Below, piece after piece: positions 46,292 through 57,480 of a DNA stretch of 64,000 bases (its first letter is position 1; each line of letters begins with the position of its first letter). The notes below the pieces were generated by a model. That model was not told the origin of the DNA, did no database searches, and saw only the letters and a program-made list of their open reading frames with translations. Origin of the DNA: Diadophis punctatus similis (lineage: Eukaryota; Chordata; Lepidosauria; Squamata; Dipsadidae); contig JALIGW010000003.1 in assembly GCA_023053685.1 (NCBI GenBank), positions 145,145,165 to 145,209,164 on the forward strand, given 5' to 3'. A program made the position numbers and the translations under genes.

Positions 46292-46850
46292 GTTCAATCC
46301 AGAACTGAAGAAGCTTCCTGGATGAGAAGCAAAACGTCTTCAAGGAAAACAAAGTCCAATTGCCTTTTTAAAAAGCACCTTTGAAATAAATGTATTGCAT
46401 TAGTGTGTTGCATAAGTGTGTTGTGCTAATGGAAATATGGGGAAAAAAGATGCTTAATGGAATGATGAAACAAAAGAAGTTGATGGTTTTGAAAAAAGGT
46501 CTTTCTGCATAAAATGGTGAGAAAAAATATAATGTGTGTATACAGAGGAAAATTTTGGTCACAGAGAATAAGATTAAAGCAGCGGTAAAATCTACTTACC
46601 TTCCATACCGGTTCGGAAGCCGTGAGCGTTTTTTCACCCTCTGCGCATGTGCAGAGGCTTTGCACATGCGCAGAGGGTTAAAAACAAGAAAATGGCGATG
46701 TCTGGGCGGGTAGGCAGAGCCTCGTGCTGCCGCCGCTACCGGTTCTCCAAACTACCGGCGGCCACCTAACTACCGGCGGCCACGGTAAGCCCGAACCGGG
46801 CTGAACCAATAGCATTTCACCCCTGGATTAAAGAGAAAAACAAAGAATGA
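46292..46850 (+). repeat. Local direct duplication, copy 2, with hAT insertion
   Basis: The second copy of 44985-45290. It is interrupted at GATTAAAG by a 246-bp hAT-type element (46580-46825) and continues after it with AGAGAAAAACAAAGAATG. Confidence 0.9.
46580..46825. mobile_element. hAT-type element, family 1, perfect 8-bp TSD
   Basis: It starts CAGCGGTAAAAT and ends ATTTCACCCCTG (reverse complement CAGGGGTGAAAT). The target duplication GATTAAAG is perfect (46572-46579 and 46826-46833). The interior has repeated CTACCGG motifs and a CTCTGCGCATGTGCAGAGG palindrome. The paralogous empty site at about 45265-45272 confirms the borders exactly. Confidence 0.95.
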
Positions 46851-48596
46851 GGCACTCACCACTTTATCTTAGTGGTGAGTGTCCTCATAGGGGAGCTGAT
46901 ATGCGGAGTTCTGAGGAAGAATCTTCCAGGGCCAAGAGGAATATCCCATAATTGTAATATTTTGGGGCAATGAAACGTAATGCCTAGGCTGAACAGATGT
47001 GGTACAAGAAAGAATGCTTGACTAGCTCCTGGCAGATAAGGAAGCTTAGTTATATAATTAAACACTACACCATTGCATGGATAAAAGCTTTTCTGCAGAT
47101 CTATTTGATGCAAGCCAAGAAAATCTGTTGATTTTCTCACCAGCGCAAGGCAATCTGGCCATTTTAGTTTCCTTGGGCCCAATGCAAATGCAGGACTTAT
47201 TATTTATCATAGTGCTGCCACACACAGTAAAAATGAAAAGCGTTTTTAAATGAAACGAAAATCAGACAAGGGAAGAAATGCCTTTTCTTCTCCCCATCCT
47301 TCTTTTTCTTTCTTCTTTAAAAATCATATCGGTGTTGTGATTAACTTGCATTTTACAGCATAGCTGACGTGACACTCAGGCAAATTAATCCTATTATGCA
47401 AAATCTAGTTCACAAGTGGTTTTGCTTCTTTCTCTCGTTCTCCCTCAACCCCCCCTTTCCCCCCAAAATTATGTCAATTTTCCCATAAATTGGGAAGACC
47501 ATGTCAGCTTTCTGTATTGCAAGACAACACTACACAGGGCTGTGCTGTATATCCATAGTCCTTTAATGCAGAATGATACAAATTTTAACTTAGTGGCACA
47601 AATTAGGATTCATAACTTTTGTGCTGATGTTTCTGTTTGCATACAGCTTATGAGAATTACCTGTAAATTTTGCATTCATTTCAATTCTTTTTTTTTCATC
47701 CTACCTACCAATGAGAGTAAAAGAAATTAAAAGAATTCGGCACCAGGCAAAGCAAAATAAATTGCCAATAGTTGCTGACTCCTTTTTGAAATCCCCCCCC
47801 TCACCAATTTCCTTATGAATTAAAGAGAAAATAATCTAAACTGCTTAATCGTTTTTCCCGTGGAAAATATTTCTACTCTCTGGGAAAACTCACAGCATCT
47901 GCTTAATGCATCTGTTACAGACATTCTTCTTCTTGTTTCATTCTCCCTTTGCTGATGTTTCCATGACTGGATTTGGCTCTTCTGTAGGTGGCCAATGCTG
48001 AAGTCTCTACATCCAGCCAAGCTGTCAAATTAAAGCCCTTTCTGCTGTCCTTTGGACAGATATGATGTGGAAGGTTAAAGCACTCTAGCCTTTGTCACCA
48101 AAATATTAGACTGCCAACATCTGTTTGCTGGACTCAACAAAGGCAGTCCATTCAGAATCATCTTCAACACAGATGTTAACTCTTTTTTTTAAAACAAAAT
48201 GTTGGTGGCTTTTAAAAAGGGGGGGAACATGAAAAGCAGAATAGCCAATCAATCTTGGACTTTGAGAGGCTTTGAATTTTTAAAAATGTTTGTCTTAATT
48301 TGCAGGCTTAAGTCTTAATTATTTCTATATGTGTGTGCGTGTACTGTAGCAGTAGACATGTGTCAAATGGTCAGTGTCCCCGTTGTGTCCGCTTGCAAAC
48401 AATGGACAAAGGGAAAAACAACTCTTAGCTCTCTTCTTGCCTATAAGTGAAATTTTTGGCAGTTTGGAAATAAGTGTTGAGCCATAGCTGTTCTTATAAT
48501 TTTCTTTTTTTAAAAAAAAACTTTTTTTCTACACTTTTATATTCATTCTGTCATATGACACAGAATATCATATACAAATATAAAAGACAGAACTTA
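46851..48596. other. Intergenic; possible conserved block at 47180-47720
   Basis: No gene is seen. The block at about 47180-47720 is free of repeats and rich in homeodomain- and POU-like sites (AATTAATCC, TATTATGCAAAA, AAATTAGGATT), with balanced composition. This suggests an enhancer-type element, unproven. Simple poly-T/A runs lie near 48190 and 48510. Confidence 0.3.
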
Positions 48597-49122
48597 CCTT
48601 ATTTTTCGGAGTATAAGACGCACCTTTTTCCTCCCTAAAAGAGGCTGAAAATTTGGGTGTGTCTTATACTTCGAATGTAGATTTTCCGAAGCTTTTTTTT
48701 TCAGCCCTAACGAAGTGCTAACGATCTTCCCGGCTTCCTATTCCCTCCGAAGAAGATTTTTTTCCAGCCCTAAGTCTTTGCAGGCTTGTTTTCATTCCTA
48801 CTCCCTCTGAAAAAGCGATGCTTTTCAGCCCTAACATGGTGCTAACGATCTTCCTGGCTTGCTGCATTTATTTTTATTCCTACTCCCTCCGAAGCAGTTT
48901 TTCCTGCCCTAAGTCTTTGCAGGCTTGTTTTCATTCCTACTCCCTCTGAAAAAGCGGTGCTTTTCAGCCCTAACCAGAGGATAAAATAATGTGCTGAAGC
49001 TGAACAGACTAAGGATGCTAGCCAGATGAATACCTGGTAGGTAGATTTTCCCCCCTATTTTCCTCCCTCAAAACTAAGGTGCGTCTTATACTCTGGTGCA
49101 TCTTATACTCCAAAAAATATGG
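48597..49122. mobile_element. TA-flanked MITE, family B, copy 3
   Basis: It starts CCTTATTTTTCGGAGTATAA after TA and ends ATACTCCAAAAAATATGG before TA. The interior is the reverse complement of copy 2, including the tandem units: CAGGCTTGTTTTCATTCC occurs at about 48780 and 48920. Confidence 0.9.
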
Positions 49123-50295
49123 TACATTGATCATCAGATGTATGCAAAGAATCCGGCAATTTTTGTCACCTTGACAAAGACAGCATTGTGTCATCATAAT
49201 GCAACTTCCATACTTTTATATGTGGGTTTGATATCACACTTGCACAAAATGGACAGAGCTTGAGTTGTGTTGGCACAATACTGTTTTCATAATTTGTTCC
49301 CTTTGCAATACCCTGATGACATCTCTGTTGATCCAAGTCAGTCTGTTGCAAGATTCAGATAAGTACAAAGGTTGATATTTGAGACTAGATGTGCACCTAG
49401 TTATATGTGTTTACATCTGTATTTTATATCCGTGGGAGACAAAGTTTTGATTATGTAGTATTAAAAGACGATGGTATACTAATAATAATTCATCTAAGCA
49501 ATTTTAGATAATTATTACTAATAATAATTCATCTAAGCAATTTTAGATATGTGAAAATTGTTTGATTTGCTGGAGTCAAGCAAATTGTTGTAACTTTTGA
49601 AGCTGTGTTTTTGCTTAATGAGGCATTCCCCCAATACGTTAACAATTGCACATCACAACTTTATCTCTGGAAACTAGACACCGTAATCTTGCACAATAGC
49701 TCAGTTCCCGAATCACTGTAGTAACCAGTCCCAGATTCAGTGCATGAAACTCTGAACTTTTCTGAAATGTCCATAAAATGATGCTGAGATTTAATGATCT
49801 TATAATATTTGGGAATATTTTTTTCCATTTAAAGTTACTTTCATTTTTATTTAATTGGGAGGGGGGGTGTTTATTGAGCAAGGAATGTGCCAAAGTCCAA
49901 TGGCAACTTATTGTTGACCTCTGGTTTATGCTATGTTTAGTCCTTAATTATAATACTTTATATCCACTAATACTTTAATTAGTTCCAGTTTGTTTGAAAG
50001 TTACAACAGTTTTTGCTGTAGTTGTTTTGCCTTTACATATTTGTGTAAGTTGTTAAGAATAACAAATGGTTTAAAAAGCTCCCCAAGGAAAAGAGTCAGC
50101 TTCAGCAACCTAAAATGATTTTTAAAAAAGCACACTTTTGATAGTTTATTACACTCAACTGATCGTTAAGACTGTTTGAAATTTCACTACTTGAAAATAG
50201 TGAGTTGTTTACAATAACAGGTAACATCAATAATCATATAGTGGAATATCTTTTCTTGGGATACTTGTAGGAAATTATGGAAACCTATCTGTAGT
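49123..50295. other. Intergenic, nothing recognised
   Basis: No gene is seen. A 39-bp tandem duplication is present at 49478-49555. Confidence 0.5.
49478..49555. repeat. 39-bp tandem duplication
   Basis: ACTAATAATAATTCATCTAA occurs at 49478 and again at 49517, with the rest of the unit (GCAATTTTAGAT) repeated too. The near identity suggests a recent event. Confidence 0.9.
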
Positions 50296-50373
50296 TTAGA
50301 TTTATTATTAGAGTTGGAAGGGACCTTGTAAGTCATCTAGTCCAACCCCCTGCTCAAGCAGGAGTTCCTATTA
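50296..50373 (-). mobile_element. CR1 3'-end fragment
   Basis: AGAGTTGGAAGGGACCTTGT and AGTCCAACCCCCTGCTCAAG are the reverse complement of the CR1 3' end. It is truncated after about 75 bp. Confidence 0.85.
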
Positions 50374-50828
50374 GTTCATGCAGATGTTATTCTACTTTTG
50401 GGACAAGAAACTGTGCAAAAGATAAATTTGCATCTGGACTACTGCTTGGAGTATTCCCAACCGTGGTGGAGAAAAAAGGAAGAAAGATGACAGCATCCTC
50501 TGAGAAATTGGTAAGCTGGCTGACCTTCCCAAATAGTGTAAGAGTCAAAGGAACAAAATAGGAGAACTCATTAAACTGTCTTTCTTCTAATCTTTCTTCT
50601 AGCGAAGATCCACCATTGGATTCTGGTGCCTTCTGTGAATGACAAGAACAGTCATTCATAGAATGGTAAACTGGATCCAATCCCACGTTCTTTTAAGAAA
50701 ATGACTAAAGACATGTTTTTAGGTGCCATGCTGTATACCAATGTTTTTCAAATTTGGCAATTGTTGGCTAGAGTAGCAACCCCCAACCTTTTTGGCATCA
50801 GTTCTGTGGAGAGGCTTTTCTGTGGACC
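50374..50828. other. Intergenic, nothing recognised
   Basis: No gene or repeat is supported. Confidence 0.4.

Positions 50829-50886
<58 letters not shown>
50829..50886. repeat. (TG)n microsatellite
   Basis: About 29 uninterrupted TG units. The reading frames over it on both strands (poly Cys-Val, poly His-Thr) are artefacts. Confidence 0.97.
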
Positions 50887-50887
<1 letters not shown>

Positions 50888-50987
50888 TTTTGTACACTGC
50901 CTGCATCTCGCGCATGCACGGATGGCAATTTGCCCGTTTGCATGGACCAATTTCTGGCATGCCGCAGACAGGTTGGTTGAGCTAGGG

Positions 50988-51122
50988 CAGGGGTAGGCAA
51001 AGTTGGCTCTTCTATGACTCGTGGACTTCAACTCCTAGAATTCCTGAGCTAGCATGATTGGCTCAGAAAGTCTGGGAGTTGAAGTCCACGAGTCATAGAA
51101 GAGCCAACTTTGCCTACCCCTC
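50988..51122. mobile_element. Palindromic MITE, family 3, 135 bp, perfect 8-bp TSD
   Basis: It starts CAGGGGTAGGCAAAGTTGGC and ends GCCAACTTTGCCTACCCCTC, with long near-perfect arms (CTCTTCTATGACTCGTGGAC against GTCCACGAGTCATAGAAGAG). The target duplication AGCTAGGG is perfect (50980-50987 and 51123-51130). It has the same length as the palindromic element at 27305, and both share the GGACTTCAACTCC core. Confidence 0.93.
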
Positions 51123-51130
51123 AGCTAGGG

Positions 51131-52214
51131 AATATTAGGAATAGACATCCATGCTTTATACAATAGTGTGTCAAGCAAAAGTAAGAACAAAGAGATAGTA
51201 TTATGATACATAGACTCAATAATTTTCAGTTGGCTCTCCAAATGGATACTATTGATTATGTTGCCACCACTTTGGCAACACCCGTGCAATCAATACTGTC
51301 ATCTATACCGTCCGTCTCATTTGCTTTCTTCCATCAGAAATCCTGCTAGAAAGAATCAGGGCAGCCTTTTTGTATTCCCTGCAGCTGTAGAAGCAAGCAG
51401 TCTGGAATACGACACGACCTTCTCCACGTGCACGTGAAACAGAGAACTTATTGGCTGTTATTTGCTTGAGACTCTCAACATAAATCCTGCCAACCATCAC
51501 ATTATCATGCCAGACAAGATGCAAACCTGAACCATATGGCTAAGGAGTGGAAGATTTTATTTGCGCCCTCTTGCTGCTTCCTCTCTTGCTTTAGCTCCTT
51601 GCCTGCTCTAAGTTTTCAATGGACTATTTCCACATGGCATCAGGAGGTAGAGGCAAGGGGAAGCAATTTAGGGAAGCGAGTGTTTCCTTTTTAAATCAGA
51701 AAAACTGTGAACCATAACATACCCACTGTTTCCCCATCAAGCATACGGCTTTGCAAAAAGTTGCAATCAAACAAATGGAAAACATTAAAAATCTGTGCTG
51801 CAGAGTTAGCCAAAATTGTGAGAGCTGCAGTTGCCTCCCTCCCTTGGGGAATAATTAGTATAGATGCTTTTCAAGGCCTTATTAACGGGGAGGCTTCCAG
51901 ACAGCAACAAGAAGTAGTTCTCCTCCCATTTTCTATAGGGTTTACTAAAGCTGCACAACTTCTAGCCCATCCTTGTCCTTCGGTGCCGTGATTTTCATGG
52001 CACTGAAGTCGATTCAGCTCTTTAGCTTTTCTTCTGCCATTAATGGTGGTTCTGCAAAGGGATGGGAATTAGCGTGTTTTCTTCTCAAAGCAGCCTGTGA
52101 ATAGACATGAGCTGCAATAAGGTGTATTCTTCACCACTTTGGCTTAACCTTTGGGGGAGAAGAGACAGATTAGGAGCAGATGTCAAACTCTACCAAAGCA
52201 TTTTGGCTGTAGTG
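51131..52214. other. Intergenic; possible conserved block at 51600-52060
   Basis: No gene is seen. The block at about 51600-52060 is repeat-free with balanced composition. It may be a conserved noncoding element, but only by appearance. The frame at 51707-51991 has no recognisable protein. Confidence 0.3.
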
Positions 52215-52415
52215 TGACCATATATGGGCAGCCTGTGGTAGAGTAGTTGAACGGCTGGACTAGAACTGGGGAGACCAGATTTAAAATCCCACTCAGCTAT
52301 TAATTTCCTATGTATCTCTTGCTCTAACCTATCTCATAAGGTAGGTTACCTCATATTGTAAAATTGGAATGAGAGAATAAAAGGGAAACGTAGGAAGAAA
52401 GCCTGGGGTTAAAAT
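52215..52415 (+). mobile_element. Old tRNA-derived SINE
   Basis: A tRNA-like head (GGGCAGCCTGTGGTAGAG) with a B-box-like AGATTTAAAATCCC lies ahead of a CTCAGCTA segment and a body with CTAACCTATCTCATAAGG. It resembles an ancient reptile SINE, strongly diverged. Confidence 0.5.
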
Positions 52416-52939
52416 AAAGTAGAAAACAAAACAGCAGGAGAATGTAGCTCAAGATCTAGAGAATGAGGTCACACATAGGCAGCTCAAGATCTTGAATGGA
52501 TCGTAAGAAGCAACCATTGGGGTGTCAGAACCATCCCTCCCAGTTCTATACCCTTGTTTGAGGAGGGAGGAATAGTTGGCTTGGATTCCAACTTATTTGA
52601 GGAGTTCCTCCTGTGTTTGCAAGCAGACTTGCTAGTTGTTAGGCCTTCTGAGGATATTCTGATCCTTTGCTTGAAGATGGAATTTCTAGGAGAGCTGTCT
52701 TACTTACTAGTCTCAGCAACTTAACGTGATAAGTGTTTGAATTTCCTTTCTATTCTTGTGTCCAGCTTGTGCTTTACATTGAGAAAGCCTGTTCTTGTGG
52801 TTCAATGAAATCTATGCTCAGACTCAGGAAGGCTTCAGAAGGCCAGATTTCTCTAATCTGGGCATTCTCCAGATTAATTCTTCCCCAAACCCCCAAAACT
52901 TTAACCTTAGACTGTCTACGGTTGATCTCACCCCACTCC
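52416..52939. other. Intergenic, nothing recognised
   Basis: No gene or repeat is supported. Confidence 0.4.
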
Positions 52940-53133
52940 TAAGAGGTCTGTAAGGGGCGTGCATGAGCGCACCATCGTGCCTACCATCCCTGTCCTTCTG
53001 TCCTGTTGTCTAAATTTACCTATACATACTTTGCTTTTGTTTATGTTTATATCATACCTGTTATCTTGTTCACGTGTTGACAAAATAAATAAATAAATAA
53101 ATAAATAATGAATGAATGAATGAATGAATGAAT
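52940..53133 (+). mobile_element. LINE 3' tail with (AAAT)n/(GAAT)n tract
   Basis: AGGGGCGTGCATGAGCGCACC, CTACCATCCCTGTCC and GACAAAATAAATAAATAAAT match, in inverted orientation, the segment at 55803-55975. It ends in AAAT units that change to GAAT units. The LINE family is not certain (CR1/L2-group). Confidence 0.7.
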
Positions 53134-53352
53134 AGCAATAGCACTTAGACTTATATACCGCTTCATAGTGCTTTACAGCCCTCTCTAAGCGGTTTACAGA
53201 GTTCAGCATATTGCCCCCAACAATCTGGGTCCTCATTTTACCCACCTCGGAAGGATGGAAGGCTGAGTCAACCTTGAGCCGGTGAGATTTGAACAGCTGA
53301 ACTGCTGAACCAGCAGTAGCCTGCAGTGTTGCATTTAACCACTGCACCAACG
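53134..53352 (-). mobile_element. tRNA-derived SINE inserted into a GAAT microsatellite
   Basis: Reverse complement of the 62283-62508 SINE: TAGCAATAGCACTTAGAC, GCTTCATAGTGCTTTACAGC, AATCTGGGTCCTCATTTTAC and AACCACTGCACCAACG. GAATGAATGAATGAAT flanks both sides, so the target duplication lies inside the microsatellite. Confidence 0.9.
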
Positions 53353-53394
53353 AATGAATGAATGAATGAATGACTTTGACACTACTTTGACACT

Positions 53395-55795
53395 TAGCAA
53401 GGAGATATGGCTGGTTGGATCTGCCAGGGGATTTATGGACGCTGTTGAATTGCAGGTGGAATCTGGGGTTTACCCTGAGACTATGGCAAAAAGTCTTGCT
53501 GCAGTTCTAGAATAGGCACAGAACCTGACCTGTATGGCTGTTGCTTCCTTTGCAGTGATCCCCAGGGTATATCTTGGCTTTATGAGGAGCTACAGGAGAT
53601 GAATTGCCAGAAGAGAGATCTGGAGCACCGTTGGAAGGGAATGACAAGCGGGTCCGATCAAATACATATTTGGGATTACATCCTGGGACTAAGAGGAGCA
53701 AAATGTCATTATTTCTCTGCCCTTATTGTGTCTGTCGATAGCCATCTAGTGGCTCTGTTTAGAATGACTTGTTTGTTGCTAGAAAGAGACACTCCACAAA
53801 AAAGTCTACAGGAGCGCCATGATGAATATTTTCACTGTCTACCAGGTCCTTCCAAGGTACCTGGAATATATCCTTGTGAGATTGTTTGGAGTGAGTTTGA
53901 GCCTATGGCACCTGATAAAATGGAAAAGGCCCTTAGACTGTGAGTTTGGCCACTTGTTGATTCAATCTATATTTGTCCCAAGTTTCAAGGCTGTTTAGGA
54001 GGTGATCTGAGTTTGGGTCATTGAGTGGTATCAGCTTCTTGGAAGACAGTGAATAGTTCCTTCAGCCTTGAAGGGCGATGGTAGGCCCTCTCCTCAAGAT
54101 GTCATTGTCAACTCTGAAGCGAACCTGGCTGGGGCCATTTTGGAGGCTTCAGGGTTGCCACAACATGAAGAATGGATAGGGAGGGGGGGACATAGCTAGA
54201 TGGGGATTTTGTAGCGAAACCAAAATAGTTTCCTGTGGTGACCAAGGACATTCCAACAGGTAGATGGAGAAGGAGGGGTGGAGTAACCAGGCAACCAGTG
54301 AGCACTTTGATTGGACAACATGACTGATTGTTTGGGGAAAGAGGGAACTTTCACTTTTTTAACCAGGTGAAAACCGCGGGAACTTTCAGAGTCGGTTTTC
54401 ACAAGTTTGTGCCAATATGATATCGCCAATAAAACTGTTCTTTGAGGAATCTACCTGCCTCAGAGTTCTGCTTTCTATGGGGCTATTACTTGGAACCCTG
54501 ACAGCCATTGCTGGACCCAAGGATTCAGGATATCCAGTTTAGAAGATGTTGAGTATCCTAGAATAAAAGGGTTATCTGGACCTGTTAGAATCTGGTTTCA
54601 GTGACAGCATTGATCATGCTTCTTAATGACATATGGCAGAGCTCGGATGGGGTTGGTGCACTCCAGTGCTTCTTGATTTACATCTCTGTGGCTTTCAGAT
54701 TGATGAATCATGGCATCCTGGGATTGGTTGTAGAGAGGCACAACATGCTGGGGTGTTTACATTTCTTATTGGTCACTCCCAACTACTGGTAGTGTTGATA
54801 AATGGAAAAAGATTGAGACCATCATTGTGGGATGTCTCAGGATTGATCCCTCTAATCCTTTTGTTTAATATCCACATGAAACTGCTATATGAGATTATCC
54901 TGTTTGAAGTTATTCGTACACTGATGATACATAACTGTACATCTTGATCCTGAGCTAACCAAATGATGCTGTCAAGGTCCTGTTCCAATGGCTGTAGGCT
55001 GTCTGGATCTGGATGGGAAGGAACAGATTCAAACTCAATCCTGCCAAGATCATGTGGCTATGGATATTTGGGGTGCCCAGGCCTGGGGTCTTCTCATCTT
55101 TAGTCTTGGATGGGTTGGACTTCCTTACTGATGTGCACCCTGGAAGTTGTGTTGGATTCATGGTTCCTACTCCTAGAACAGGCTATTACTGTCAATTCCA
55201 CTGGGTATACCAGACTAGAAAATCAACACCAGGTGTGGTCAAGAAAGCCTTTGACATATTCATCTGAACACTAATTGCACTCATACCCTGGTGACTCCAT
55301 GACTGTACTATTGCAATGCTGTAAACATGGGACTGCTCTTGAAAACTGCTTGGAAGCTACAGCTGGTCCAGAATGCAATGACAAGGCCAGTGATAGGCAT
55401 GTAATATTATGTCCATGTGACGCCCTGATTTAATGAGATACATTGGTTACCACTTGACTTATGGTGCAATTCAAAGTTCTCATTGTCGCCTATAAAGCTC
55501 TTTGTGGCACTGGCACTGGCTATTTGAAGCCTATCCAACTGATTCTGTCCAGCTACTGAGACACTTGGCATAGTATCTGTGTTTCAAGTCCCTTTCATAA
55601 AGAGTGACATTTATCAGGACCCAGGAATATTCTTTCTCTGTTGCAACATCTGAGGTCCAAACAGCTCCCATCCTGAGAATGTTCAGAAAGTATCTGAAAC
55701 ATTGGCTGCTCTCCCAGGCCTTGGGCAGAGTGGTAGTTGAGTCCCTACGAGTTGTTTTGCTGTTATTCAGAACTTCTGAACATTTATGAGATTTT
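53395..55795 (+). pseudogene. L3/CR1-clade LINE ORF2, decayed and interrupted
   Basis: + strand translations show the L3-type order. First come LEHRWKGMTSGSDQ and then PDKMEKALRL before RT (53600-53941). RT palm remnants follow: TALIMLLNDIW, then RLMNHGILGLV where the catalytic Asp region is lost, then RTLMIHN in place of YADD. MGRNRFKLNPAKIMWLWIFG follows at about 55013. The tail region has AGCTACAGCTGGTCCAGAATG and ends near the thumb/C-terminal WLLSQALG block (55708-55730). Stops and frameshifts abound. A solo-LTR-like element interrupts it at 54161-54503. Confidence 0.85.
54161..54503 (+). mobile_element. Solo-LTR-like insertion in the L3 LINE
   Basis: The interrupted LINE reads GGGTTGCCA then TTGCTGGACC if the insert and one GCCA are removed, so GCCA (54157-54160 and 54504-54507) is a 4-bp target duplication. 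The insert has AATAAA at 54428-54433, about 70 bp before its end, and finishes CTGACA. It lacks internal genes. The first bases (CAACATG) do not give the usual TG, so the exact left border may be a few bases off. Confidence 0.65.
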
Positions 55796-55802
55796 TTTAT
55801 TG

Positions 55803-55975
55803 TTCTTTATTTATTTATTTATTTATTTTTGTCAAGTACATGCTGGTAATATACATAGATATAACATTGTTTATATACATAAGATGGTTACTGATAAGAG
55901 GAAACATTAGGACAGGGATGGTAGGCATGCTGGTGCACTTATGCACGCCCCTTGTTTATTTCTTTCTTCAATTAG
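55803..55975 (-). mobile_element. LINE 3' tail, inverted relative to 52940
   Basis: TTATTTATTTATTTATTT followed by TTGTCAAGTACATG, GGGATGGTAGGCATGCTGGT and GCACTTATGCACGCCCCTTG. This is the reverse complement of the family seen at 52940-53108. Confidence 0.75.
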
Positions 55976-57344
55976 CTTATCTGGCTTGGGCAGCCTCTAT
56001 ATTACATTAAATAAAATTAAGAAATATAGTGTTGGTATGGTCTCCAAAACTAGGAGCCAAAATGTAAAACCAAGCAGGAAAGACAGGGACATACAGTAGG
56101 TAAGATCTAGCTACTGTGACTTTTGGAAGATTTCACTTATACTTGTTTTGATTTCCAGGCTATTGCCCATCCATTCCCAACTATTAATGTTCAGTCATAC
56201 AATTTAATATGTACTTTTTGAAAAGAAAAGCAAGGAAGCAAGCAATGATTCCAGGCATCCAGAATTTTGTGAAGGATGCTGCTTTTAGCTTTTTGCTTTT
56301 ACCTAGCAAAATTTCAGGTGTCCTGAACACATACCTGTGCGCATAGACATGGACAGTCCCTCACACACATTTATCCCAGTTTGTTTTTCTTCAAGTGACT
56401 TGTAGCTGAATTTGAAAAACAATTGAGGCCTGTCTTAGGAGCTATGCCTAAACATCAAGAAAGAAATTATTTTTACATCCACTGCCAGATATTGTTGTGC
56501 TACCAGGTTATATACAGATGGGGAATCACGTACAGCTTATCTTGTCAATGATAGATTCTACCATACCATTTAAGATATAAATCATTAATTCAAGTCATGG
56601 ATTTTGTGTTTAAAGCACAAGCTTTTAAAAAAAATCACTCCAAATCAAAATAACATGAAAAGTTTTGGCAGTCTAAGGCCCTGGTACTAAATAAGCATGG
56701 AACAGAGTTTTTATTTCACAGAAGAAAACCAAGCTAGAACCAAATCTCAACACAGAGACAGCTGCTCTTTTTTTTAGACATAGACATCAAGAGCAATCAA
56801 AACTAAAATGTTTATGTGCCCACAGCAAGAAAGATAGCAACAAAGAGCACCAGCCCATAGTGATAAATATATATGTATATATATTAAATGGAGAATTGAT
56901 TTCCAGGTGACAGAAGTTTGTGGCTTCAAAAAGTGTTTCAGTTTAGTTTGGGATTTTAAGTTGCCACATGATAAGAGATTAGAATAGAATAACAGAGTTG
57001 GAAGGGACCTTGTAGGTAATCTAATCTTGAAACTGAACTTTTATACCGTACTAGACAACCCTAACCCTTGGATCATTTGTTTCAAAGATATTTCCTTATC
57101 TCTGAAATCATCTCAGTGCTTTTCAACAGAGCTTTTCAGCAGAGCTTCTAATGTACTTTAAAAGATTTTAAAAATTGAGGGAGATATTCAGGTATGTATC
57201 TGCCCTATAACTAGCCCGTCCTGAACTGTAGTTACTTTATGGAGTTACTTTATGACATTTTGTATTATGTCATTCAATACTCTATGATAATTTTTAAAAA
57301 ATTTAAAAATATTGCCAAATTTTCATTCTACGGGAATCATGGTC
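55976..57344. other. Intergenic; small CR1 end at 56985-57032
   Basis: No gene is seen. ATAACAGAGTTGGAAGGGAC preceded by TAGAA units at 56982-57032 is the reverse complement of a CR1 3' terminus. The rest is AT-rich with nothing recognised. Confidence 0.55.
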
Positions 57345-57480
57345 CCAGATTATGGACTCATTCTGTAAGTTAGCCCATTTGAGATATCTTGGCCCAAAAA
57401 AGTTTGTCCTCTGATGCACTGTTTCATCCATTTAAAGATTACACACACAAGAATTTTAGTTGTCTATAGACATAATGTAT
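57345..57480. repeat. Unclassified dispersed repeat, copy 2
   Basis: It matches 35070-35215: ATTCTGTAAGTTAGCCC, TTTGAGATATCTTGG, TCCTCTGATGCA and GTCTATAGACATA. The order and spacing are conserved. Confidence 0.6.

Noticed and set aside
49478..49555. CRISPR-like repeat
   Set aside because: Only a two-copy tandem duplication without spacers, in a vertebrate genome.
50719..51031. Open frames with poly His-Thr or Cys-Val on both strands
   Set aside because: All are readings of the (TG)n microsatellite.
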